64,000 nt of DNA, from assembly GCF_002723455.1 (NCBI RefSeq), contig NZ_PDUS01000003.1, forward strand, positions 145,866 to 209,865, read 5' to 3'. Shown in pieces: positions 37,623 to 48,047 of the stretch. A model generated the notes under the pieces. It worked only from the letters and a program-made list of their open reading frames with translations, made no database searches and was not told the origin of the DNA. The stretch is from Pseudoalteromonas sp. 3D05 (lineage in GTDB: Bacteria > Pseudomonadota > Gammaproteobacteria > Enterobacterales > Alteromonadaceae). The position numbers and the translations under genes were made by a program. Position 1 is the stretch's first letter, and every line of letters starts with the position of its first letter.

Positions 37623-37847
37623 CTATCCTATAAATAGCCAAACAACGATTGCCCCAATTAGCAGTGTCAACATCATAAATATTCGCCTTAACCTTCTATT
37701 TTGTTTATAAATTTGTCTTTTATAATTTTTTCTTAAAAACACAGATTCTAAGTTAGAGACGTCTTTGCAGTGATGGCAATAGGATTGGCGAACATTCACC
37801 TCTAAACCGCAACGTGGGCACGGCTCACTCTGTATTGGCTGTAACAT
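37623..37847 (-). CDS. Small zinc-ribbon membrane protein
   Basis: A 74-residue hypothetical. It starts MLQPIQSEPCPRCG at ATG 37847, chosen because AAGG lies 6 bp upstream (AAGGATTTTGATG); longer in-frame extensions lack such a site. A CPRCG...CHHC pair makes a four-ligand zinc ribbon in residues 9-30, a basic linker follows (KNYKRQIYKQNRRLRR), and one C-terminal membrane helix ends the protein (IFMMLTLLIGAIVVWLFIG). No function is known. Its 5' flank abuts the divergent rluA gene. Confidence 0.65.
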   Translation of the reverse strand: MLQPIQSEPCPRCGLEVNVRQSYCHHCKDVSNLESVFLRKNYKRQIYKQNRRLRRIFMMLTLLIGAIVVWLFIG

Positions 37848-37973
37848 CAAAATCCTTAATATTTCTTTATTATCGCTCAACATAAAATACAGCAAATAAG
37901 GAATGAAGTTTGGTGATTGTGTAATGCCAGTGACTTCTTTAAAATAACCCCTTACCAATTGCTGAGGCTAACC

Positions 37974-38627
37974 GTGTTAATTAATTACAATCCCCCGCTC
38001 GATCCGTATTTGACTATTTTATATCAAGATGACGATTTACTGATTGTAAATAAGCCCAGTGAATTATTAACCGTTCCCGGCAAAGATCCAAAACACGCAG
38101 ATTGTTTAATATCTCGTGTGAACCGCGTATTTCCTACGGCTAAAATTGTCCATCGTTTAGACATGGCAACCTCAGGGATACTTTGCTTAGCCATGAATAA
38201 AGCCGCACACCGCCATCTGAGTATGCAGTTTCAGGAGCGTCAAACCGCAAAGCGCTATATTGCACGGGTTTTTGGTAAAGTAGCGCAAACAACAGGCTCT
38301 GTTGATTTACCGCTTATTTGTGATTGGCCTAATCGCCCAAAACAAATGGTTGATCACGAAAACGGCAAACCTTCTTTAACTCATTTCAACGTACTTGAAT
38401 ATGAAGAATTCGCTACCCGAGTCGAACTTACCCCCATTACTGGGCGCTCTCATCAGCTAAGAGTCCATATGTTGTCATTAGGCCACCCTATTTTAGGTGA
38501 TCGCCTTTATGCTCATCCTGATGCATTAGCAGCAGCTCCGCGCTTGCAGTTACATGCACAAATGTTGCAGCTTGCTCACCCTATTACTGAACAGCTAATG
38601 ACCTTTGAAGCACAGCCAGACTTTTAG
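37974..38627 (+). CDS. rluA: Dual-specificity 23S rRNA/tRNA pseudouridine synthase RluA
   Basis: Makes pseudouridine at 23S rRNA 746 and tRNA 32 in the E. coli counterpart. I place the start at GTG 37974, with GAGG 6 bp upstream, giving 217 residues and an N terminus (NYNPPLDPYLTILYQDDDLL) that aligns with E. coli RluA (219 residues). The catalytic motif HRLDMATSGI lies near residue 62, and TPITGRSHQLRVHM and GHPILGDRLY follow as in the RluA family. Confidence 0.94.
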   Translation: MLINYNPPLDPYLTILYQDDDLLIVNKPSELLTVPGKDPKHADCLISRVNRVFPTAKIVHRLDMATSGILCLAMNKAAHRHLSMQFQERQTAKRYIARVFGKVAQTTGSVDLPLICDWPNRPKQMVDHENGKPSLTHFNVLEYEEFATRVELTPITGRSHQLRVHMLSLGHPILGDRLYAHPDALAAAPRLQLHAQMLQLAHPITEQLMTFEAQPDF

Positions 38628-38703
38628 ACGACTTAAAATCCGTTAAACTTTTGCGCCTTATTGCCGATATATATTTATCAGTTTTAATAGGCCATGATGA
38701 TAT

Positions 38704-39678
38704 ATGTGTTCAGCAACTTCTCTTTTGCAATTTCTTCGTGCGGGTGTAATTACTTGCGCGGTAAGCATTTGCATTCTAAGTCACTCTATCAGTGCAGCAG
38801 AACACATTGCCCCCACCTCTTGGTCAAGTATTGTTAGTAGCGACTTATCGCGGTTAATGCCCAAAAGCGAAGTGAGGCCATTAAAAGCCGGTGAGACTGA
38901 ATTTATTAGTTTGCACCGTGAGTACATGAGCGCTGAGCAACGTGCGGTGGTTTTAATTATTCCTGATTGGCAAAATTTACCCACCAACAACGCGGGTATA
39001 AACTTTTTACGTACCCACCTAAATGACTTAGGTTATACAACACTAGCAATGACAGTGCCCGATATTGATTGGCAAGCAAGTAAAAAAGCCAGTCAAACTG
39101 AGAGCACTGAAACTGACACTGACACTGCAACAGCAGATAGCCAACAAAACGAAAATACGAATGAAACAAATTCACCAGCTGACCAAGCTAGTGAAAGCGC
39201 AGAAGACACAGTAAAACATGTTGATGCGATTGAGTATGTCAGTGATGATGTGATTGATGACTATAAAGAAAACTTAATTGCTCGTTTTGAAGTGCTCTAT
39301 CAAACAGCGCTTAATGATGGAAGTAAAATTGTTCTGATTGCTCAAGGTGCCAGTGCTGGAGTGTTGTTAGAGCACTATGCCAGCTTCCCTAATGATGATT
39401 TAGAGGCATTTATCAGCTTAAGTAGCTACTTGCCAAATAATGAGCGTAACCAACAGTTAAATACCCTTGTATCAACTATCAGCCCACCTCTTTTAGATGT
39501 TTTTTATAGCAATGATAACCCTGATTTATTGATGAGCATAACTGACAGAAAGCGCTGGGTTAAGCGCCACAGCAAGTATGACTATCGTCAGAGGGAGTTA
39601 TTTGGTCTTAGTTCAGAACCTGAACAACACGCGCGTTTAACTAAGGAAATAGACGGTTTTTTACGCCGCCTTTTTTAA
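38704..39678 (+). CDS. DUF3530 family secreted alpha/beta-hydrolase-like protein
   Basis: A 324-residue exported protein: an N-terminal hydrophobic segment (residues ~12-31) ends near SISAAEH. It matches DUF3530, with HREYMSAEQRAVVLIIPDW, NFLRTHLNDLGYTTLAMTVPD and IVLIAQGASAGVLLEHYA, which resembles an alpha/beta-hydrolase nucleophile elbow with Gln-Gly-Ala-Ser in place of GxSxG. An acidic, Ser/Thr/Gln-rich insert (residues ~128-165) looks disordered. Function is unknown. Its 3' end overlaps convergent djlA by 18 bp. Confidence 0.83.
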   Translation: MCSATSLLQFLRAGVITCAVSICILSHSISAAEHIAPTSWSSIVSSDLSRLMPKSEVRPLKAGETEFISLHREYMSAEQRAVVLIIPDWQNLPTNNAGINFLRTHLNDLGYTTLAMTVPDIDWQASKKASQTESTETDTDTATADSQQNENTNETNSPADQASESAEDTVKHVDAIEYVSDDVIDDYKENLIARFEVLYQTALNDGSKIVLIAQGASAGVLLEHYASFPNDDLEAFISLSSYLPNNERNQQLNTLVSTISPPLLDVFYSNDNPDLLMSITDRKRWVKRHSKYDYRQRELFGLSSEPEQHARLTKEIDGFLRRLF

Positions 39679-40536
39679 AAACTCGTAAGCAGATTGAATA
39701 TCTTGGCTTTTTTTAACTGCTAACTCCATCATGTGCTTAGGTAAACCTTGCGACACTAGTTTATCAGGGTGATGCTGAGCCATCAGTTTTCTGTATGCCA
39801 CTTTTATATCGCGTGCACTAGCTTCATTATTCAGCCCTAATAATGCCAATGCCTGTGTGCGATTCATACCGTTGTTGTTCGGTGGCACATGGTGGCCTGA
39901 GCCTTCACGGTAACTGCTACTATGGCCTTGTTGGCGTTGCTGTTGTTGTTTAAAGCGTTGTTGTTGCTGGCGAAAATTGAACTCAGCCTGATAGCGTTTT
40001 AATACAAAAGAAAAATGCGTTTTTGATATACCTAGTTGCTTACTCACCAATTGTAGCAGCTCTTTTTCTTGAGCCGCTAGCACGCCATCAGAAAAGGCCA
40101 TCTGAATCTGAATTTCTAAAAATAACTGGATTAAATCATGACGACGAGCAAACCGCTCTTTAAAATCGTACACCGTTTCTTTTAGAGAAAAATCGGCTTC
40201 TTTACCTGCTTTAAAAGCATCTTGGGCTTCTTTACGGTTTTCACCCGTTAACCCCATCTCATCCATAAACAAACTAGCAGCGCGTATATGAGTTTCACTC
40301 ACACGGCCATTTGATTTTGCAATATGCCCCATTACCGCAAAACAGCTGGTAAAAAATAATGCTTGGCGCTGATCAATATCATCATCACCATTAAATAAAC
40401 TTGAAAAGCCACCCGCTTTGTCAAAGTTTTGCTTCAAGCTTTTATCAAACATATGGCCTAAATACAGGCCAATAAACAAGCCAATAATGCGCCCAAACAT
40501 AAAACCAAAACAGGCACCTAAGATTTTACCCCACAT
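39661..40536 (-). CDS. djlA: Membrane-anchored DnaJ-like co-chaperone DjlA
   Basis: A 291-residue inner-membrane J-protein that stimulates DnaK. It has an N-terminal glycine-patterned membrane segment (FGFMFGRIIGLFIGLYLGHM), a TerB-like central domain (residues ~55-175), a Gln/Arg-rich linker (~180-205) and a C-terminal J domain with the HPD motif in KLMAQHHPDKLVSQG. The start overlaps the murU stop by 11 bp, so djlA, murU and amgK form one minus-strand operon. Confidence 0.95.
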   Translation of the reverse strand: MWGKILGACFGFMFGRIIGLFIGLYLGHMFDKSLKQNFDKAGGFSSLFNGDDDIDQRQALFFTSCFAVMGHIAKSNGRVSETHIRAASLFMDEMGLTGENRKEAQDAFKAGKEADFSLKETVYDFKERFARRHDLIQLFLEIQIQMAFSDGVLAAQEKELLQLVSKQLGISKTHFSFVLKRYQAEFNFRQQQQRFKQQQQRQQGHSSSYREGSGHHVPPNNNGMNRTQALALLGLNNEASARDIKVAYRKLMAQHHPDKLVSQGLPKHMMELAVKKSQDIQSAYEFLKKAA

Positions 40537-41197
40537 GCGGTACTCCTTTTAGCGTTTCATTTAATTGTGATAGTCGTTCAGGCGTACCAATATCGTTCCA
40601 CATCCCTATATAAAGCTCTGTTGACACATCAGCCGTTGCTAAGCGCTCGCGCAATAAAGGCCCCAGCGGTAATACGCCATCCGGTATGCCTTGGAAAAAA
40701 GACGCTTTAAACCGACTAATACCAGAAAACGTATACTTTTGACTTTGTGGCCCAAGGTGACGCAAGGTAAAATCACCATTTGGGTTATGTGCTGGATTTT
40801 CAACAAGCACGATATGGCCTTCGCCATTATCTAAATGTAGTGATTTTAATGCACTCACATCATAATCGGTAAATACATCACCATTAATAACAATAAAGTC
40901 ATCACCTAAAAGTGGTAACGCACGAATGATACCACCGGCAGTTTCAAGGCCTTGTTCGGGCTCTTGACTATAATGAATTTGAACACCCAATGCTTGGCCA
41001 TCTGCAAAGTACTCTTTGATCTTATTACCTTGCCATGCAAGGTTAATAACTATTTCTGTAATACCCGCTGTTTTTAAGCGTTCAATATGATGTTCAATTA
41101 ACGGTTTATCCATTACTTTTAACATAGGTTTAGGCATTGACGCGGTCAATGGCATCATTCGTTGCCCACGACCTGCGGCTAATATTAGTGCTTTCAT
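40526..41197 (-). CDS. murU: N-acetylmuramate alpha-1-phosphate uridylyltransferase
   Basis: A sugar-nucleotidyltransferase of the cell-wall recycling shortcut, forming UDP-MurNAc from MurNAc-1-phosphate. The nucleotide-binding signature MKALILAAGRGQRMMPLT opens the protein, and VINGDVFTDYD carries the catalytic Asp. I chose ATG 41197 (AGG 8 bp upstream) over the GTG at 41206. The preceding gene is amgK, the kinase that supplies the substrate; the amgK-murU pair near lptD is also found in Pseudomonas. Confidence 0.92.
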   Translation of the reverse strand: MKALILAAGRGQRMMPLTASMPKPMLKVMDKPLIEHHIERLKTAGITEIVINLAWQGNKIKEYFADGQALGVQIHYSQEPEQGLETAGGIIRALPLLGDDFIVINGDVFTDYDVSALKSLHLDNGEGHIVLVENPAHNPNGDFTLRHLGPQSQKYTFSGISRFKASFFQGIPDGVLPLGPLLRERLATADVSTELYIGMWNDIGTPERLSQLNETLKGVPHVG

Positions 41198-41198
41198 A

Positions 41199-42203
41199 TT
41201 AATCACCTAGATGTTCGTTTATAGCATGTGTCATAGCCGGTATGACATCAAACTCAACCCAATGACCTAATTCATTTAGCTCGTTATATTTTTTAGCTAT
41301 TTCTACAACATAATTAAGAGTTGGTAAGATATTTTTTACGTATCCAGACTTTCCATCTCGCAGATTAAGACGGCAAAATATTCCCGCGGCCTTAAGGTGG
41401 CGCTGAATACCAGTTAAGTCAAACCAGCGAGTAAATTGAGCATAATCATTTTTTTTGATTAACCCTTGTTTAGAAAATTCAGTAAAAGCGTAGTTTAGTA
41501 AACTGTCTAACTCATCTTCTGGTAACTTAAAGTAGCAATCACGCAATAATGACACTAGGTCATAGCATACCGGTCCTGTGACAGCATCTTGGTAATCAAT
41601 AATCGCCCACTGCTTATCACTGCGCATAATATTTCTGCTGTGAAAATCACGATGCACTGTCACTTTGGGCTGCATTAAAAAATTATCAACAAGCACAGCG
41701 CAGCTGGTTTGCCACAGTGTTTTTAGCCGTGCATCGAGTGGCTGCTGTAAAACCCCTTCAACTAACCACTCGATAAATATATTTAGTTCAAATTGGATAA
41801 ATTCAGCATCATAGTCTTTCATATGTTCGGTAGCAGGCACTTTTGCCCACTCTGAACTTAAGCTAATCAGTTGCTGGTAATACGCTTTTCGCTCAGTGTC
41901 TTGGAGTAAATCTGCTAGGTGTATATTGCCCAAATCATTTAAGATAAAAAAACCTTGCTGAGCATCTAAATTTATTATTTTGGGAAGTATAAAACCATGT
42001 TTTGAAAACGCGTGATTTAGTTCAACATACGGTGTGTTGTTAACGACTTGAGGATCCGAGTCCATTACTATGTAGTTTTTAGCTTCGCAACTTACACGAT
42101 AATAACGGCGAAAACTCGCATCTCCTGTAATCAACGAAAGCGTGTAAGGTTCATTATTGAAGTGCAAGTTTAGAAATTGTTGTAAACATTTATAACGATT
42201 CAT
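41199..42203 (-). CDS. amgK: N-acetylmuramate/N-acetylglucosamine kinase (AmgK)
   Basis: An anomeric sugar kinase of the aminoglycoside-phosphotransferase fold, 334 residues. The catalytic loop HRDFHSRNIM lies near residue 187, followed by IIDYQDAVTGPVCYDLVSLLRD with the metal-binding Asp. The N terminus (TGDASFRRYYRV) is typical of AmgK. Together with murU it would let the cell bypass de novo UDP-MurNAc synthesis, giving intrinsic fosfomycin tolerance in other genera. It is divergent from lptD. Confidence 0.92.
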   Translation of the reverse strand: MNRYKCLQQFLNLHFNNEPYTLSLITGDASFRRYYRVSCEAKNYIVMDSDPQVVNNTPYVELNHAFSKHGFILPKIINLDAQQGFFILNDLGNIHLADLLQDTERKAYYQQLISLSSEWAKVPATEHMKDYDAEFIQFELNIFIEWLVEGVLQQPLDARLKTLWQTSCAVLVDNFLMQPKVTVHRDFHSRNIMRSDKQWAIIDYQDAVTGPVCYDLVSLLRDCYFKLPEDELDSLLNYAFTEFSKQGLIKKNDYAQFTRWFDLTGIQRHLKAAGIFCRLNLRDGKSGYVKNILPTLNYVVEIAKKYNELNELGHWVEFDVIPAMTHAINEHLGD

Positions 42204-42306
42204 TGGACACGATATCTATTTTTCACTAAGTCAAATACTGTATTTGCCATTAATTTCCTTTATTATGTCAGTCCTGTATTCAAAGACACCATATTAAGGT
42301 TATTAA

Positions 42307-44550
42307 ATGAGCAAAACCTGGGGCATTATGATGCTAAGCGTACTGAGCGCACCATCGCTTGCCGAAACTGAACTGGCACACAACTTTTGTGGCAATTCAA
42401 TGCAAACCAGTGCTTGGCAACCGCTTATTGGCCTTGACCTTGGCATGGTCGATATCCGTTCAGATGATATAGAGCTGCTTGGTACACAAAGCGCTGAATT
42501 TACTGGCGACGTTGATATTAACACCCTTAATATGAGTTTGTCCGCACAAAGTGCATTAATTGACAAACAACGTGGCTTACTAAATGCTACGGGACCGATT
42601 ATCTATCGCGATGCAATTAGTGAAGTTAATAGTGCAGGGCTCAATGCCGATTTAAACAACTCAGAGATTAGTTTGCTTGGTGCTGATTACAAATTAACAG
42701 AGCAACAAGGTCACGGTGGCGCTGAGAAGCTCACTATTAATCAGTCTGGCTTAAACTTACTGAATGCAAGCTTTACTACCTGCCCAAACGACACTCCTTT
42801 ATGGGCAATTCAAGCCGAAGAGATTTTATTATCCAGTGAAAGTGGCTGGGGGGAAACACATGATATGGTGTTGCGTATAATGGATACGCCTGTACTTTAT
42901 CTACCCTACTTTACTTTCCCAATTGATGATCGCCGTAAATCAGGGTTGTTAACTCCTAATATTTCCAGTTCAGACCGCTACGGTGTTGAAACCATAACCC
43001 CTTATTATTGGAATATAGCCCCTAATTTTGATGCCACAATTACACCACGTTACATGTCTAAAAAAGGGGTTCAGCTTATCAATGAATTCCGTTACTTAAC
43101 TGAAAATAGTAACGGCTTGTTAGGGCTGGAGTTTTTACAAAAGGACGATTCGGAGCCACAACTAAAAGAGCGTTTCTTATTTCACTGGCAACAACAAAGC
43201 TATTTTGGTGACAAATGGCGCGCCAATATTGATATAACAAACGTCAGCGATGATAACTATTTGACTGATTTAGGTTCAGATTATGCAACGCGTACTGACA
43301 CTCAACTATATCGTACAGGGTCTTTATCTTATTTAGGCGAGCGTTGGCGCACAGATATAAAAGTGCAAAATTTTGAAGTGCTAGGTAACCATTCTGATTC
43401 CTATGCTGCGTGGCCACAAATTGGCTTTTCGCAAACAGAACCATATAAATTAAGTAACGTTGAATTTACGCTTGATGGCGAAATCAGTCATTTCACAAAT
43501 AGTGATGCAGTTATTGATAAAGCCACCCGGCTTCACCTAGAACCAAAGGCGAGCTATGGTTATCAAGAATACGCATGGTCATTCTTATCTGAATTTAGTT
43601 TATTACACACCAATTATAAGCAAGAAGGTGACTTAGCGGGCAGTGACTATGCCGATTCAGTATCGAGAACATTACCTAAGGTGCGCTTGTATAGTCAGTT
43701 AAATTTTGAGCGTGACACCTCTCTCGTTAAGAATGGGATTCAAACTCTTGAACCCCAGATGCAATATCTGTACACGCCAGATAAAGATCAATCCGATATC
43801 GGCCTGTACGATACAACAAAACTCCAAGATGACTTTTTTGGTTTATTTCGTGATAAACGTTTTTCGAGCGTAGACCGTATTGCATCTGCCAATCAATTTA
43901 CGCTCGGTGCAACCACTCGATTGTTTAGTGAGAGTAATGAAGAGTTATTCAACTTCAGCGCCGGCCAAATATTTTATTTGAATGATTCAGCCAAACCTTC
44001 GGCGCAAGGGATTAACCCTAATACTAACTATAATGCCTTGTTTGCAGCACAAACCATGGTACATTGGCACCGACGTTGGTATTTATCAGGTGGAGTTCAA
44101 TATGACGCCGATGGTAAGCAAATTATTCAGTCTAATGTAACTTTAGACTACAAAGGCGATAATAATCAGTTAGTCCAATTGAACCATCGCTATGCAAATG
44201 ATGTCTCAGGCAATACAATCGAACAAGTTGGCCTATTTACTAGCTTCCCAATTAGTGAACAATGGCAATTTGTGAATAGCTACCACCGCGACCTTGATAC
44301 CGGACGTAGCATTGAGATATTCAGTGGATTGCAATATGAATCGTGCTGTTGGGCTTTTCAACTCACAGCCCGTCGCCAAATCGAAACTGATTTAAATCAG
44401 TCGATAGGCCAAGAACAAGCTACATTTGACTCAAGCATTGGATTTAATATTGTCTTGAAAGGATTAGGTAGTAAAAGCCGTTATGATGCACAAAAATTAT
44501 TACAACAAGGTATTTTTGGCTATCGTAGACCGTATTTTCTTAATAACTAG
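42307..44550 (+). CDS. lptD: LPS-assembly outer-membrane protein LptD
   Basis: A 747-residue beta-barrel that inserts lipopolysaccharide into the outer leaflet with LptE. A signal peptide ends near ALA-type SLAET (residue ~19). The N-terminal OstA-like jellyroll covers about residues 40-200, and the barrel fills the rest. The four disulphide cysteines of the family are present: Cys28 (HNFCGN), Cys159 (TTCPND) and the adjacent pair near 680 (ESCCWAF). It heads the lptD-surA-pdxA-rsmA-apaG-apaH run. Confidence 0.96.
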   Translation: MSKTWGIMMLSVLSAPSLAETELAHNFCGNSMQTSAWQPLIGLDLGMVDIRSDDIELLGTQSAEFTGDVDINTLNMSLSAQSALIDKQRGLLNATGPIIYRDAISEVNSAGLNADLNNSEISLLGADYKLTEQQGHGGAEKLTINQSGLNLLNASFTTCPNDTPLWAIQAEEILLSSESGWGETHDMVLRIMDTPVLYLPYFTFPIDDRRKSGLLTPNISSSDRYGVETITPYYWNIAPNFDATITPRYMSKKGVQLINEFRYLTENSNGLLGLEFLQKDDSEPQLKERFLFHWQQQSYFGDKWRANIDITNVSDDNYLTDLGSDYATRTDTQLYRTGSLSYLGERWRTDIKVQNFEVLGNHSDSYAAWPQIGFSQTEPYKLSNVEFTLDGEISHFTNSDAVIDKATRLHLEPKASYGYQEYAWSFLSEFSLLHTNYKQEGDLAGSDYADSVSRTLPKVRLYSQLNFERDTSLVKNGIQTLEPQMQYLYTPDKDQSDIGLYDTTKLQDDFFGLFRDKRFSSVDRIASANQFTLGATTRLFSESNEELFNFSAGQIFYLNDSAKPSAQGINPNTNYNALFAAQTMVHWHRRWYLSGGVQYDADGKQIIQSNVTLDYKGDNNQLVQLNHRYANDVSGNTIEQVGLFTSFPISEQWQFVNSYHRDLDTGRSIEIFSGLQYESCCWAFQLTARRQIETDLNQSIGQEQATFDSSIGFNIVLKGLGSKSRYDAQKLLQQGIFGYRRPYFLNN

Positions 44551-44574
44551 TATTAGCAGAGTATTAGAAAAAGT

Positions 44575-45870
44575 ATGAATTTAAAAAAATTATTAGCATC
44601 AGCATTATTAGGTTTTGGTTTATGCCAGAACGTTATCGCAGCACCTGTAGAAATTGACAAAGTAGTCGGCATTGTTAATCAAGGTGTCATTTTACAAAGT
44701 GAAGTAGACACCATTGTTAACCGAGTCAAAATGCAGGCTAAAGAGCAAGGCCAGCAACTTCCATCAGATGAAACATTACGTATTCAAGCGATGGAGCGCT
44801 TAGTTAACCAAACGCTTATGATGCAACTTGCTGAGCGTATGGGCCTTGAAATTTCAGATAGTCAACTTGATCAAACATTAGTTGGCATGGCAAAAGAGCA
44901 AGGTGGTTCTATTGCTGATTTGCGCCGCACGATTGAAGAATCAGGCGAAAGCTTTCAATCGTATCGAGAAGAGATACGCAAAGAGATTACGACACAACAA
45001 GTAATGCGTGCAAATGTAGATCGTCGTATCTACATAAGCCCGCAAGAAGTAGATAACTTATTAAAAATAATGGAAAGCCAAGGTCAAAATACTGAAGAGT
45101 TTGATATTGGTCATATCTTAATTGATATTCCAAACAATGCTACTGCCGATGAAATCAGCAGCGCAAAAACACGTGCAGATAAAGTCATTGAATTCTTACA
45201 AGACGGTAAAGAATTTAAGCGTATTGCTATCTCTTCATCAAGCGGTTCAAAGGCGCTTGAAGGCGGCCAGCTAGGTTGGATGAGTATCAATGAAATGCCA
45301 TCTTTGTTTGCAGAAGCAGTTAAAGGCACTAAAAAAGACGCAATCATTGGGCCTCTTCGCTCTGGTGCAGGTTTTCACATTGTTAAAGTTCAAGATATCC
45401 GTGGACGTCAGGTTGTTGAAACAACAGAAGTTCGCTCACGTCATATATTAATCAAGCCATCAATTATTTTAAGTGAAGAGAAAGCGCGCTCAATGCTTAA
45501 TGGTTTTGCCAAAGAATTACGTGAAGGTACGGCCGACTTTGGTGAGTTAGCTAAAGAGTATTCTGAAGATCCAGGCTCTGCACTTAAAGGCGGTGAGTAC
45601 GATTGGACAGATCCAACAACATACGTTCCTGCTTTTAGAGATACATTACTTTCACTTGATCAAAATGAAATTAGTGACCCATTTAGAACTACATTTGGTT
45701 GGCATATAGTGCAGCTGCTAGATAAGCGCGTAGCTGATAAGACAGAACTTGCTAAGCGCAACCGTGCTCACGGCATGTTATTTAACCGTAAATTTAAAGA
45801 AGAAAGCTTTAACTGGCAGCAAGAAATGCGCGAACAAGCCCATGTTGATATTTTCCCAATTGAAGACTAA
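44575..45870 (+). CDS. surA: Periplasmic chaperone and peptidyl-prolyl isomerase SurA
   Basis: Escorts unfolded outer-membrane proteins, including LptD. The 431-residue protein has a signal peptide (ALLGFGLCQNVIAAP, cleavage near residue 22), an N-terminal SurA domain, and two parvulin domains (from FDIGHILIDIP near 178 and from EVRSRHILIKPS near 286), each with the usual GGQLGW / GGEYDW motif. It lies 24 bp downstream of lptD. Confidence 0.96.
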   Translation: MNLKKLLASALLGFGLCQNVIAAPVEIDKVVGIVNQGVILQSEVDTIVNRVKMQAKEQGQQLPSDETLRIQAMERLVNQTLMMQLAERMGLEISDSQLDQTLVGMAKEQGGSIADLRRTIEESGESFQSYREEIRKEITTQQVMRANVDRRIYISPQEVDNLLKIMESQGQNTEEFDIGHILIDIPNNATADEISSAKTRADKVIEFLQDGKEFKRIAISSSSGSKALEGGQLGWMSINEMPSLFAEAVKGTKKDAIIGPLRSGAGFHIVKVQDIRGRQVVETTEVRSRHILIKPSIILSEEKARSMLNGFAKELREGTADFGELAKEYSEDPGSALKGGEYDWTDPTTYVPAFRDTLLSLDQNEISDPFRTTFGWHIVQLLDKRVADKTELAKRNRAHGMLFNRKFKEESFNWQQEMREQAHVDIFPIED

Positions 45871-45873
45871 CCA

Positions 45874-46866
45874 ATGACTTTACGTATTGCGATTACCCCC
45901 GGCGAACCCGCCGGGATCGGCCCTGATTTATTACTTAAGCTAGCTCAACATGATTGGCCAGCTCAGCTTGTAGTGATTGCTGATGGTCACATGCTGAAAC
46001 AGAGAGCGAAACAACTTGGGTTAACCATTAATCTAATTCCCTTTGATGAATCAGCACCTGCATCACTCGCCCCTGCCGGCAGTGTATTTTTACACCAAGT
46101 CGATTTAGGATGTGAAGTTCAGTTAGGTGTGCTTGATGATCTAAATGGCCAATACGTGCTAGATACTTTGCGTATAGCATCAGAAAAAAATATGGATGGG
46201 ACATTTGATGCTGTTGTAACTGGCCCTGTACATAAAGGTATTATTAACAAAGCTGGTATCTCATTTAGCGGCCATACTGAGTATTTTGCTCAGCAATCAA
46301 ATACCCCTGATGTTGTCATGATGTTGGCTACAGAAGGCCTGCGTGTTGCTTTAGTCACCACGCACATTCCCCTTGCTTATGTGTCGCGCGCTATCACTGT
46401 CGAACGGTTATCTAAAGTTGCAGGTATCTTGCACCACGACCTTACAACAAAGTTTGGTATCGAAAAGCCACGAATTTTAGTCTGTGGGTTAAACCCGCAT
46501 GCAGGTGAAGATGGTCATTTAGGCCGCGAAGAGATTGAAACAATCACGCCGACTCTACAGTTATTAAATAACCAAGGTATGAACCTAATAGGTCCTCTTC
46601 CTGCTGATACACTGTTTCAAGATAAATATTTATCACAAGCAGATGCCGTGCTTGCAATGTATCACGATCAAGGCTTACCTGTGCTAAAATACAAAGGATT
46701 TGGTAAGTCAGTGAATATTACTTTAGGTTTACCTTTTATTCGCACGTCAGTTGATCACGGTACAGCGCTAGATTTAGCTGGTACAGGTGATGCTGATGTT
46801 GGTAGTTTTGAATTAGCGATCCGCGAAGCAATTAAGCTCGCCCATGAAAAAGCACAGAATCAATGA
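45874..46866 (+). CDS. pdxA: 4-hydroxythreonine-4-phosphate dehydrogenase
   Basis: NAD-dependent enzyme of pyridoxal-phosphate synthesis, 330 residues. Recognisable segments are [13 protein letters not shown] at the N terminus, [23 protein letters not shown] (metal-binding His), [13 protein letters not shown], and [15 protein letters not shown]. It begins 3 bp after surA and its stop overlaps the rsmA start by 4 bp. Confidence 0.97.
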   Translation: MTLRIAITPGEPAGIGPDLLLKLAQHDWPAQLVVIADGHMLKQRAKQLGLTINLIPFDESAPASLAPAGSVFLHQVDLGCEVQLGVLDDLNGQYVLDTLRIASEKNMDGTFDAVVTGPVHKGIINKAGISFSGHTEYFAQQSNTPDVVMMLATEGLRVALVTTHIPLAYVSRAITVERLSKVAGILHHDLTTKFGIEKPRILVCGLNPHAGEDGHLGREEIETITPTLQLLNNQGMNLIGPLPADTLFQDKYLSQADAVLAMYHDQGLPVLKYKGFGKSVNITLGLPFIRTSVDHGTALDLAGTGDADVGSFELAIREAIKLAHEKAQNQ

Positions 46867-47669
46867 CAGATAAAGTACACTTAGGTCACCGCGCCCGTAA
46901 ACGTTTTGGGCAAAACTTTTTATTTGATGAATCAATCATCGATAAAATAGTTACTGCAATCGATCCGAAACCTGAAGACAACCTTGTTGAAATCGGCCCT
47001 GGTTTGGGCGCTATCACTGAACCTGTCAGCGAGTTAAGTGGTCACTTAACTGTTGTAGAACTCGATAAAGACCTTGCACAACGTTTAACAGAGCACCCTT
47101 TTTTGGGCCCTAAATTAACCGTGCATCAAGGTGATGCGATGAAGTTTGATTTTTCAAGCTTGGTTCGTGACGACAAAAAATTAAAAGTCTTTGGCAACCT
47201 GCCTTACAATATTTCAACACCACTGCTGTTTCATTTATTTGAATTTGCAGACAATGTTGAACATATGCACTTTATGCTTCAAAAAGAAGTTGTAAAACGC
47301 ATGGTTGCAGGCCCTGGCAGTAAAACGTTTGGTCGTCTAAGTGTGATGACACAATATTACTGTAATGCAATGCCAGTTGTTGAGGTGCCACCTGAGTGCT
47401 TTAAGCCTGCACCAAAAGTTGACTCTGCAGTAATTCGTCTCATCCCGAAAAAACCAGAACAACGCACAGCTAAAAGTGTAAAAATACTCAATACTGTATG
47501 CTTGGAAGCGTTTAACCAACGCCGAAAAACGCTTCGTAATAGCTTGGGTAATTTATTAACTGCCGATGAGCTGACAAGTATTGGCATTGATATCACTCTT
47601 CGCGCTGAAAACCTTTCATTACAACAATTTATTGATATAGCTAACTGGATTTATGACAACAAGCAGTAA
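46863..47669 (+). CDS. rsmA: 16S rRNA (adenine1518/1519-N6)-dimethyltransferase
   Basis: Dimethylates two adjacent adenines in helix 45 of 16S rRNA during late 30S assembly. The 268-residue protein has [14 protein letters not shown], the SAM-binding [12 protein letters not shown] near residue 43, and the catalytic [14 protein letters not shown] near residue 112. It is embedded in the pdxA-rsmA-apaG overlap series. Confidence 0.97.
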   Translation: MTDKVHLGHRARKRFGQNFLFDESIIDKIVTAIDPKPEDNLVEIGPGLGAITEPVSELSGHLTVVELDKDLAQRLTEHPFLGPKLTVHQGDAMKFDFSSLVRDDKKLKVFGNLPYNISTPLLFHLFEFADNVEHMHFMLQKEVVKRMVAGPGSKTFGRLSVMTQYYCNAMPVVEVPPECFKPAPKVDSAVIRLIPKKPEQRTAKSVKILNTVCLEAFNQRRKTLRNSLGNLLTADELTSIGIDITLRAENLSLQQFIDIANWIYDNKQ

Positions 47670-48042
47670 TTTGGGGTCACCCATAAAAGTGACAGTTGAA
47701 ACTTTTTATGTCGAAGGACAATCTCAACCTGAGCTTGATAAATACGTTTTTGCCTACTCGGTAACCATTAAAAACCATAGTTTATGCAGTGCAAAATTAG
47801 TAAGCCGCTATTGGTTGATAACTGACGCCAACGGCAAAGAAATAGAAGTCCAAGGTGAAGGTGTAGTTGGCGAAAAACCAACTATAGCTCCTGGTGAAAG
47901 CTACAAATACACCAGTGGTGCTGTCATTGAAACCCCTGTCGGAACCATGCAAGGTTATTACACATTAAAGAATGAGTTCGGCACTGAATTTGATGCGCCA
48001 ATCAATGTGTTTAGATTAGCCCAACCTAATATTCTGCACTGA
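47653..48042 (+). CDS. apaG: ApaG domain protein
   Basis: A 129-residue fibronectin-III-like protein of unknown biochemical role, conserved between rsmA and apaH. Family segments include [45 protein letters not shown] and GTMQGYYTL. Its start overlaps the end of rsmA by 17 bp, and apaH begins 5 bp after its stop. Confidence 0.95.
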   Translation: MTTSSNLGSPIKVTVETFYVEGQSQPELDKYVFAYSVTIKNHSLCSAKLVSRYWLITDANGKEIEVQGEGVVGEKPTIAPGESYKYTSGAVIETPVGTMQGYYTLKNEFGTEFDAPINVFRLAQPNILH

Positions 48043-48047
48043 GCTAT